Origin: Nocardioides perillae
GTDB taxonomy: Bacteria; Actinomycetota; Actinomycetes; Propionibacteriales; Nocardioidaceae
NCBI RefSeq assembly: GCF_013409425.1
Contig: NZ_JACCAC010000001.1
Location: forward strand, 186,001-250,000
Length of the DNA stretch: 64,000 nt
Reading direction: 5' to 3'
Shown: piece by piece, positions 8,161 to 14,954 of the stretch
How the letters are laid out: every line of letters starts with the position of its first letter
How positions within the stretch are numbered: position 1 is the stretch's first letter
Translations under genes and position numbers: made by a program
The notes under the pieces: generated by a model
What the model saw: only the letters and a program-made list of their open reading frames with translations
What the model was told of the DNA's origin: nothing
Database searches by the model: none

Positions 8161-8276
8161 CCCCTCGGCGCGAGCCCAGCGCCTGACCCCTCGGCGCGAG
8201 CCCCACGCGCGACCCCTCGGCGCGGGCCCAACGCGCGACCCCTCGGCGCGGGCCCAGCGCCTGACCCCTCGGCGGT
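8159..8276 (+). repeat. 26-bp tandem repeat array 1 (4 full units and a truncated fifth)
   Basis: Units begin at 8159, 8185, 8211, 8237 and 8263, each with GACCCCTCGGCG followed by a CG-rich tail such as CGAGCCCAGCGC. The period is exactly 26 bp. The last unit breaks off after GACCCCTCGGCGGT. The array occupies the whole spacer between the convergent EthD and npdG genes and starts inside the EthD stop codon. Arrays 2 (57960-58264) and 3 (59939-60134) use the same unit. Confidence 0.95.
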
Positions 8277-8281
8277 GCGCC

Positions 8282-8986
8282 TCAGACGTCGGTGACGCGG
8301 ATGCCGGCGTGCGCCTTGTAGCGGCGGTTGACGCTGATCAGGTTGGCCGTCAGCGCCTCGACCTGGTGGGCGTTGCGCAGCCGACCGCCGTAGACGCCGC
8401 GGACGCCGGGGATGGTGCCGCAGAGGTCCTGCACCAGGTCGGTGGCCTCCCGCACGTCGCCGAGCACCAGCACGTCGGTGCCGAGGTCGTCGACCTCGGG
8501 GTCCTCCAGCAGCACCGCGGAGACGTTGTGGAAGGCGCCCACCACGGTCGCGTCGGGCAGCAGGCCCTGCGCCTGCTGGGCGGCGGAGCCCTCCTCGACG
8601 GGGAGGGCGTAGGCGCCCTGCTTGTCGAAGCCCAGCGGGTTGACGCAGTCGACGACGACCTTGCCGGCCAGCTGCGGCGCGAGCGCGGCCAGCAGCTCGG
8701 CGTGGCCGTCCCACGGCACGGCCACGACGACCACGTCGCCGGCGGCCGCGGCGTCGGCGTTGTCGGCGCCGCTGACCTGGCCGCCGGTGGCCTCGGCGAG
8801 GGTGGCGGCGGTCTCCTGCGCGCGCTCGGCGCTGCGGCTGCCGAGCACCACCGGCAGCCCGGCCGCGGCGAAGCGCCGCGCCAGCCCGCGGCCCTGCGGA
8901 CCGGTGCCGCCGAGGACCGCGACGGTGGTGGAGGCGAGCGAGTCGGGCAGGGCGGGGACGCCGGGGGCGCCAGTGGGGGTGGTCAC
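8282..8986 (-). CDS. npdG: NADPH-dependent F420 reductase
   Basis: A 234-residue protein with an N-terminal Rossmann fold: VAVLGGTGPQGRGLARRFAAAG and the NADP-contacting GSRSAERA. VVVAVPWDGHAELL and DCVNPLGFDKQGAY also fit the F420H2:NADP oxidoreductase family. It passes electrons between NADPH and cofactor F420 in the cytoplasm. Its GTG overlaps the stop of the upstream F420-dependent oxidoreductase (GTGA), so reductase and consumer are made together. Its 3' end abuts repeat array 1. Confidence 0.88.
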   Translation of the reverse strand: MTTPTGAPGVPALPDSLASTTVAVLGGTGPQGRGLARRFAAAGLPVVLGSRSAERAQETAATLAEATGGQVSGADNADAAAAGDVVVVAVPWDGHAELLAALAPQLAGKVVVDCVNPLGFDKQGAYALPVEEGSAAQQAQGLLPDATVVGAFHNVSAVLLEDPEVDDLGTDVLVLGDVREATDLVQDLCGTIPGVRGVYGGRLRNAHQVEALTANLISVNRRYKAHAGIRVTDV

Positions 8987-10035
8987 GAGGAGAGCTCCTT
9001 CAAGGTGGCGACGTCGGCGACGCGCTGCTCGTGGGTGCGGGCCAGCGGCGCCGCGTTGAGGGTGGTGACGCCGACCTCGCGGTAGGCCCCCACCCGCTCG
9101 GCCACGTGCTCGCGCGAGCCGATGAGCGAGATGCCGTCCACCAGCTCGTCCGGCACGGCGGCCGCGGCCTCGGCCTTCTGGCCGCCGAGGAAGAGGTCCT
9201 GGATGCGCGCCGCGGCCTCCTCGAAGCCGAAGCGCACGGCGAGGTCGTTGTAGAAGTTCTTGCCCCGCGCCCCCATGCCGCCGACGTAGAGGGCGAGGTG
9301 CTCGCGCACCTCCTGGCGCGCGGCCTCGACCGCGTCGGCGTCGTCGGAGACGAGCAGGCGGGTGTCGACGGCGATGTCGAGCGGCGGCAGGTCGGCCGAG
9401 CGCTTGGCCCGACCCTCGGCCAGCGCGTCGCCGAAGGCGTCGTGCGCGCGCTCGGGCAGGTAGAAGATCGGCTCCCAGCCCTCGAAGAGCTCCGCGGCGA
9501 GGGCGACGTTCTTCGGGCCGAGGGCCGCGAGCACCATCGGGATGTCGGCGCGCAGCGGGTGGTTGATCAGCTTCAGCGGCTTGCCGAGGCCCGAGCCGCC
9601 GCGCTCCGGGGTCAGCGGGACGTCGTAGAACTTCCCGTGGTGCTCGAGCTTCTCGCGGCGCCACACCGAGCGGCAGATGTCGACGACCTCGCGGGTGCGC
9701 GCGAGCGGGGCGTCGTACTTCACGCCGTGGAAGCCCTCGACGACCTGCGGGCCGGACGCGCCGATGCCGAGCACGAAGCGGCCGTCGGAGACGTGGTCGA
9801 GGCCGGCGGCGGTCATCGCCAGCAGCGCGGGGGTGCGGGAGTAGATGTTGAGGATCGACGTGCACAGCTCGACCCGCTCCGTCTTCGCGGCGATGTAGCC
9901 GATCTGGCTGACCGAGTCGAAGGTGTAGACCTCCGGCAGCAGCACCGCGTCGAGCCCGGCGGCCTCGTAGTCCTGCAGCTCGGCCACGGTCTCCTTGAAG
10001 CCGCCGGCGTAGGCGATCGGCATGCCGATCTTCAT
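8983..10035 (-). CDS. F420-dependent luciferase-like (LLM) oxidoreductase
   Basis: About 350 residues of the LLM flavin/F420 TIM-barrel family. It opens with MKIGMPIAYAGGFKETV and contains DGRFVLGIGASGPQVVEGFHG and LIGSREHVAERVGAYREVGV. Partnership with npdG in one operon points to F420 rather than FMN. ATG 10035 has GAGAGGTG upstream; a GTG three codons earlier is possible. The substrate is unknown; enzymes of this type reduce or oxidise a range of ketones, alcohols and nitro compounds. Confidence 0.85.
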   Translation of the reverse strand: MKIGMPIAYAGGFKETVAELQDYEAAGLDAVLLPEVYTFDSVSQIGYIAAKTERVELCTSILNIYSRTPALLAMTAAGLDHVSDGRFVLGIGASGPQVVEGFHGVKYDAPLARTREVVDICRSVWRREKLEHHGKFYDVPLTPERGGSGLGKPLKLINHPLRADIPMVLAALGPKNVALAAELFEGWEPIFYLPERAHDAFGDALAEGRAKRSADLPPLDIAVDTRLLVSDDADAVEAARQEVREHLALYVGGMGARGKNFYNDLAVRFGFEEAAARIQDLFLGGQKAEAAAAVPDELVDGISLIGSREHVAERVGAYREVGVTTLNAAPLARTHEQRVADVATLKELSS

Positions 10036-10207
10036 GGGTGCCACCTCTCGGGGTGTACGTCAGGGGGTCGCCTCGGACCGTACCGCCAGGCCGCGACCGC
10101 GCCGCTGTGCGCTGCGTCACGACCAGGCCCTTGACGCCGACGCTCCCGCGGGGTTGGCTCGCCGGGCGCCGGTCGCTCGGGAGCCGGCCCGACCCAGGGA
10201 GCACACC

Positions 10208-11197
10208 GTGGCCCACCCCCGCCACCTCACCCGGCGCGCCCGCGCCGCCGCCGTCGCCGCGAGCGGCACCGCCCTCGCCGCCGCCCTGCTGGCGGCCCCC
10301 GGACTCGGCAACGCGGCGGTCCCGGCCGCCGACGTCCTCGCCGCGCCCTCGCCAGGCGCCGCCGAGTGCGAGGAGGACAGCGGCGCCCGCGTCGGCAAGG
10401 GCGCGACGGCCCAGGAGCCACCGCTCTACGCCGCGAAGGACGCGAAGAAGTACGGCGTCATCAAGGACTCGCCGCGCCTCGCGGACGGCTCCGTGCGCGT
10501 CGAGACCGTCTTCCACGTCATCACCGACGACGCCCCGACCGCGCAGGAGCGGGCACGGATGGAGGGCATGATCGCCGCGCAGATGCAGGTGCTCAACGAC
10601 GCCTTCGCCGGCACCGCGCCCGGCGCGGAGGCCGACGCCTCCGACACCCCCTTCCGCTTCGACCTCACCGAGACGACCTGGACGGAGGACGCCGCGTGGG
10701 CCCACGTGGCGCCCGGCAAGGTCGAGCGCGAGATGAAGGCCGAGCTGCACCAGGGCGACTCCGAGACGCTCAACGTCTACGCCGCCGACATCGGCGGCGG
10801 CCTCCTCGGCTGGGCCTACTTCCCGAAGGGCTACAACGCGGGCCGCGACTACGTCGACGGCGTGGTCATCCTCGACGAGTCGATGCCGGGCGGCGCCGCC
10901 GCGCCCTACAACCTCGGCGACACCCTCACCCACGAGGTCGGCCACTGGCTGATGCTGGAGCACACCTTCGCCGGGGCCTGCTCGGCCAGCGGCGACGGCG
11001 TCGCCGACACCCCGCGCGAGGCCTACCCCCAGTTCGGCTGCCCCGAGGGTGTCGACTCGTGCACCGCCCCGGGCACCGACCCGGTGCACAACTTCATGGA
11101 CTACACCGACGACGAGTGCATGGACCACTTCACCGCCGGCCAGGCCGACCGGATGAGCGACGCGTGGGTCGCCTTCCGCGCCGGCGGACAGGGCTGA
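10208..11197 (+). CDS. Secreted zinc metalloprotease, M43 (pappalysin/cytophagalysin) family
   Basis: A 329-residue exported protease. The signal peptide is RRARAAAVAAS followed by an alanine/leucine core and AAVPAAD. The zinc motif HEVGHWLMLEH (H242, E243, H246, H252) is the extended HExxHxxxxxH of metzincins. The NFMDYTDDECMDHFT segment holds the Met-turn, and cysteines in the C-terminal half resemble M43 disulfides. GTG 10208 has AGGGAG upstream. It probably cleaves extracellular proteins. It stands alone, with no inhibitor or immunity gene beside it. Confidence 0.87.
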   Translation: MAHPRHLTRRARAAAVAASGTALAAALLAAPGLGNAAVPAADVLAAPSPGAAECEEDSGARVGKGATAQEPPLYAAKDAKKYGVIKDSPRLADGSVRVETVFHVITDDAPTAQERARMEGMIAAQMQVLNDAFAGTAPGAEADASDTPFRFDLTETTWTEDAAWAHVAPGKVEREMKAELHQGDSETLNVYAADIGGGLLGWAYFPKGYNAGRDYVDGVVILDESMPGGAAAPYNLGDTLTHEVGHWLMLEHTFAGACSASGDGVADTPREAYPQFGCPEGVDSCTAPGTDPVHNFMDYTDDECMDHFTAGQADRMSDAWVAFRAGGQG

Positions 11198-11237
11198 GGC
11201 ACGCGGCAGCGGCGGGGCGCGGCGTACCCTCCTCGGC

Positions 11238-12233
11238 GTGAGCAGGGTGCGCCGCGCGTGCGTCGCGACCGTCCTCGTCGTCGTGCTGTCGGGCTGCAGC
11301 GCGCTGACCCCGGGACCCCCGGGCGCCAGGGACGGCACGAGCGCGACCAGCGGCGCGGCGGCCACGGGTGGCTTCGGGCCGGCACCCGGCGAGCTGCGGA
11401 CGGCACGGGTCCTGCCGGGCCGGGTGGTGGCCACGCTGGGCGTCGTGTCGTTCAACGCCTACCGCCACCTGCCGCGGGCCCGTGCCCGGGCGGACTGGCA
11501 GCGCCTGACCGCCCGCGACGACGTCGACCTGGTCGGGTGGCAGGAGGCGAAGTCGCCCGCCTTCCGTGCCCTCGCGCCCCGCTACCGCGCCCGCGGCTTC
11601 GAGACCTGGCGCTGGCCGGACCCGGACGGCCCGATCTCGCTGGCCTTCAGCTGGCGTCCCGCGGTGCTGACGCTGCTCGACGTCGACGTCGAGAAGGTCC
11701 ACCGGGGTGGCTACCCCCGCGAGACCGACGACCCCTTCCCGGCGCGGTGGGTCGTGACCGCGCAGTTCCGGCACCGCGGGACCGGGCTCGCGGTCACCCT
11801 CCTGAACACCCACGTCAACCAGGGCATCGAGACCGGCGACGGCTTCGCCGACAACCTCAACGCCCGCTTCGCCCGCCGCCACCTGGCGCGCCTCGCCGCG
11901 CTCTGGCCCACCGCGCCGGGCGACGTCGTCGTCGGCACCGGCGACTACAACTTCGACCACGTCGACGACCGGGACGCCCGTCCGGTCGGCGGGATCGCGC
12001 GTCGCTTCGCCGGCCGCGCCACCTCCTCCTACGACGCGCTGGGGCTCGAGGGGCTGCTGCCGACCCGTCGCACCCGGTGGATTGACTACGTCTGGCTGGC
12101 CGACCGCACCCTGCGCCGGCGCGCGGGTGGTCGGTGGACCGGCACCGCGCAGTTCGCCCGCCACCGCGTCCTGTCCGGCTACGCCTCCGACCACCGCCCG
12201 GTGCTCGCCCGCGTCCGCCTCTACGCCGACTGA
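11238..12233 (+). CDS. Lipoprotein of the endonuclease/exonuclease/phosphatase family
   Basis: A 331-residue protein with a lipoprotein signal ending LSGC (cysteine near residue 19) and a low-complexity linker. An EEP-fold domain follows from about residue 65: SFNAYRH, VGWQEAK, LLNTHVNQG, GDYNFDHVD and the final SDHRPVLARV. The asparagine, glutamate, aspartate and histidine positions of the phosphoesterase site are present. It would act outside the membrane on nucleic acid, lipid phosphate or a similar ester; the substrate is unknown. TACCCT (11225-11230) lies seven bases before GTG, suggesting a leaderless message. Confidence 0.8.
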   Translation: MSRVRRACVATVLVVVLSGCSALTPGPPGARDGTSATSGAAATGGFGPAPGELRTARVLPGRVVATLGVVSFNAYRHLPRARARADWQRLTARDDVDLVGWQEAKSPAFRALAPRYRARGFETWRWPDPDGPISLAFSWRPAVLTLLDVDVEKVHRGGYPRETDDPFPARWVVTAQFRHRGTGLAVTLLNTHVNQGIETGDGFADNLNARFARRHLARLAALWPTAPGDVVVGTGDYNFDHVDDRDARPVGGIARRFAGRATSSYDALGLEGLLPTRRTRWIDYVWLADRTLRRRAGGRWTGTAQFARHRVLSGYASDHRPVLARVRLYAD

Positions 12234-12278
12234 CGGACGGCACACCCCGCCGGCGGGTCGCTGCGGCAGGCTGGGCCC

Positions 12279-13037
12279 GTGACCAGCAACCCCCGCGAGT
12301 GGGACGCCCCGGCGTACGACGCGCTGCCGCTGCCGCACCTCGCCTGGGGCCGCGGCGTGCTCGACCGCGCCGCGCTCGTCGGGCACGAGCGCGTCCTCGA
12401 CGCCGGCTGCGGGACCGGCCGCGACGCGGCGGCGCTGCTCGAGCGGCACCCCGACGTCGACCTGGTCGTGCTCGACGGGTCGCGGCGCATGCTCGAGGCC
12501 GCGCGCGGCAAGCTGGGCGCCCGCGCGACCTACGTGCACGCGGACCTCGCCCGCCCGCTGCCGACCGACGGCCCGCTCGGCCTGCCGGTCGACGTGGTCG
12601 TCAGCGTCGCGGCCTTCCACTGGCTGCCCGACCACGACGCGCTCTTCACCCACCTCGCGGCGGTGCTCGCACCCGGCGGTCGGCTGGTGAGCGACTGCGG
12701 CGGGCGCGGCAACGTCGCCGCCGTCGACCGTGCCGTGGTGCAGGTGCTGGGCCGCGACGCCGCGACGCCGTGGCACTTCGCCGGGCCCGACGAGACCCGC
12801 CGGAGCCTCACCCGCGCCGGCTTCGACGTGGCCGACGTGCGGCTGCGCCCGGACCCCTTCCACTGCCCCGACCCGGCCGTGCTCGAGCGCTACCTCGCCA
12901 CCGTCGTGCTCGGCGCCCACCTCGAGGGCCTCGAGGCGGCCGAGGCCGCGACCGTGGTCCGCGAGGTGCGGCTCGCGCTGCCCGCGCCCGTCGTGGACTA
13001 CGTGCGGCTCGAGGTCGAGGCGTCGCTGCCGGCCTGA
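12279..13037 (+). CDS. SAM-dependent methyltransferase (trans-aconitate methyltransferase-like)
   Basis: A 252-residue class I methyltransferase. The SAM-binding motif I is VLDAGCGTGRDAAAL, the acidic strand-2 end is VVLDGSRRML, and motif IV is VVSVAAFHWLPDHDALF. The FHWL segment and the C-terminal helical cap resemble trans-aconitate 2-methyltransferase (Tam), but the small-molecule substrate cannot be assigned. CAGGCT (12267-12272) six bases before GTG suggests leaderless transcription. The upstream and downstream genes give no hint of a pathway. Confidence 0.8.
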   Translation: MTSNPREWDAPAYDALPLPHLAWGRGVLDRAALVGHERVLDAGCGTGRDAAALLERHPDVDLVVLDGSRRMLEAARGKLGARATYVHADLARPLPTDGPLGLPVDVVVSVAAFHWLPDHDALFTHLAAVLAPGGRLVSDCGGRGNVAAVDRAVVQVLGRDAATPWHFAGPDETRRSLTRAGFDVADVRLRPDPFHCPDPAVLERYLATVVLGAHLEGLEAAEAATVVREVRLALPAPVVDYVRLEVEASLPA

Positions 13038-13041
13038 GCAG

Positions 13042-13068
13042 CCTGGGCGGCCTGGGCGGCCTGGGCGC
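13042..13068 (+). repeat. Three 9-bp tandem units
   Basis: CCTGGGCGG occurs three times in a row (the last with a final C) just after the methyltransferase gene. It is probably a slippage product, and no function is visible. Confidence 0.6.
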
Positions 13069-13222
13069 GGCGGTCACCCGGTGGGGTAGAGGTCACGCCC
13101 GGACCCCCGGGGGGTGCGGATAGGACGACGGTGCACGGGATACCTGCACGGCACGAGGAGCACCCACGCCGCACCGGGCGCTCCGTCCACCCGAACGAGC
13201 CGAGCAGTCATGGGGGTGCTCC

Positions 13223-13960
13223 GTGGTCGTACGCGTCCTGCTGGTCGACGACGCCGCCGACGCCCGCGCCGAGGTGGTGCGCGCCCTGGGCGTCCACGGG
13301 GGCTTCGCGCTGGTCGGGCAGGCCGCCGACGTCGCCGAGGCCGTCGCGTGCGCCCGGCAGGCCCGCCCCGACGTCGTGCTGCTCGACGTGGGGTTGCCCG
13401 ACCTCGTGGGCCGGGAGGTCCTCACCCGCATCCGGGAGGCGACCCCGCACTCGCGCGTCGTCGTCTTCAGCGGCCACGAGGACGACGACTGGTTCGGACA
13501 GCACGCCGAGGGTCTCGCGCCCCCCGGCACGACCGCGGAGTACCTCGTGACCCTCCTCGACAAGGTCGGCCGCCACGGCCGGCAGACCGTCCGTGAGCAC
13601 TTCGACGGCGACCCGGCCAGCGTGCCGCGAGCGCGCCGCTTCGTCACCCGCGAGCTCGGGCAGTGGCAGATCGACGCCGTGCGCGACGAGGCGGCCCTCG
13701 TCGTCACCGAGCTGGCCGCCAACGCGGTCGACCACGCCCACTCCGACTTCGAGGTCCGCCTCGCCCTCACCGACCGCGCCCTGCGCGTCGAGGTCCTCGA
13801 CAACGGCCACGGCACGCCCGACCCCCGCCCGCCGACGGCCGGCTCCGAGCGCGGCCGCGGGCTGCTGCTGGTCTCCGCGATGTCGTCGGCGTGGGGCGTC
13901 GACGACGTCGTCGACGACGGCAAGGTCGTCTGGGCCGAGCTCGCCCTCGAGCCCGCCTGA
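13223..13960 (+). CDS. Response-regulator receiver fused to an RsbW-type HATPase
   Basis: A 245-residue fusion. Residues 1-105 form a receiver domain with acidic pair D9/D10 and phosphoacceptor D55 (VVLLDVGLPD). The conserved late lysine is not evident. From about 130 to 243 is an anti-sigma-type ATPase: ELAANAVDHAHS (N box), VLDNGHGTPDP (G1) and GRGLLLVSAMSSAWG (G2). Such kinases normally bind sigma factors and phosphorylate STAS partners. The fusion suggests a phosphorelay input directly switches an anti-sigma factor (inference). GTG 13223 was chosen; a nearby ATG at 13210 is in another frame. No histidine kinase is adjacent. Confidence 0.8.
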   Translation: MVVRVLLVDDAADARAEVVRALGVHGGFALVGQAADVAEAVACARQARPDVVLLDVGLPDLVGREVLTRIREATPHSRVVVFSGHEDDDWFGQHAEGLAPPGTTAEYLVTLLDKVGRHGRQTVREHFDGDPASVPRARRFVTRELGQWQIDAVRDEAALVVTELAANAVDHAHSDFEVRLALTDRALRVEVLDNGHGTPDPRPPTAGSERGRGLLLVSAMSSAWGVDDVVDDGKVVWAELALEPA

Positions 13961-13963
13961 CCC

Positions 13964-14845
13964 TCAGGCGGCTCGACGACCCCGGGTGGGCCGGACGGTC
14001 GCCCGGTCGCGCGCGACCCGGTCGGAGAAGCGCCGGCGACGGTCGGGCCACCAGGTGTCCTGCGCCCGCAGCACCAGCCGCATCAGCACCCGCACCGCCG
14101 CGGCCGCCGCCGGGCGAGGCTCCCCGGTGCGGTGCACCGCGCGCACCCGCGCCGGCATGACGACCAGCGCCTGGGCGCGGCCGAACCACCTCATCGGCGG
14201 CGGGAAGAACCGCGACGCGTAGTGCTCGACCATCGCCCGCGTCAGCTCGCGGCCGGTGTCGGTCGGGGGCCACGGTCGGGCCTCGTAGTCCTCGACGAGC
14301 CGCAGCATGCCGGCCATGTCCTGCGGGAAACCCGCGACCGGCCCGCCCGTGCTGCGGAAGTGGTCCGCGAGGTCGCGCAGGAAGTGGTGCCACGCCACGT
14401 CGAGCGCCGGGTCCTGCGGAGCCAGCCCGAGCGTCGCGCGCATCCTCGGCAGGAAGGTGCCGACCGCGCACAGCTGGTAGACGAAGTCGAGGTCGTCGTC
14501 GAAGGCGCCGGGGTGCTTGCGCGCGAGCCCGAGGTGCAGCCGGTTCAGCCGCTCGACGGAGGCGCGTGCCTCGTCGCTGCGCGGGCCGTGCACCAGCCAG
14601 GTGAGCAGGTGCCCGGTGCCGTCGGCGAGCCGCTGGTCGGGACGGTCGAGCAGCTTGCGGGTCGCGACGAGCGTCGCCGAGGCCGCGGGCGGCAGGGCGG
14701 CCTGGGCGTTGGTGACAAGGAGCGTGAGCGCCACCGCAGGGCGGGTCAGCCGGTGCTCGGCGAGCAGCCGCAGCACCTCGGCGTACTCCGTCTCGGGGTC
14801 GAGCGCGGCGATGCGCGCGTCGAGCCAGCGCCCGGGGAGCCTCAC
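13964..14845 (-). CDS. DUF2236/MpaB-like oxygenase family protein
   Basis: A 293-residue mostly helical protein resembling the MpaB/latex-clearing (DUF2236) group, with HHFLRDLADHFRSTGG, GFPQDMAGMLRLVEDYEA and a basic C-terminus. Characterised relatives bind heme b and cleave or oxidise hydrophobic polyenes. I assign the family from overall pattern rather than a decisive motif, so heme binding is inference. CACACT lies six bases before the GTG start on its strand. The 3' end is three bases from the convergent receiver-HATPase gene. Confidence 0.6.
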   Translation of the reverse strand: MRLPGRWLDARIAALDPETEYAEVLRLLAEHRLTRPAVALTLLVTNAQAALPPAASATLVATRKLLDRPDQRLADGTGHLLTWLVHGPRSDEARASVERLNRLHLGLARKHPGAFDDDLDFVYQLCAVGTFLPRMRATLGLAPQDPALDVAWHHFLRDLADHFRSTGGPVAGFPQDMAGMLRLVEDYEARPWPPTDTGRELTRAMVEHYASRFFPPPMRWFGRAQALVVMPARVRAVHRTGEPRPAAAAAVRVLMRLVLRAQDTWWPDRRRRFSDRVARDRATVRPTRGRRAA

Positions 14846-14954
14846 CCGGTCAGTGTGACCGCTGCGGCCAACCGGCCCGGCTCCCCGGCGCCCCTGCGTC
14901 CTCGCCCCCGCACGAGCCCCGCGCTCCCTTGGCGGCCCCTGCGACGATGCAGCC

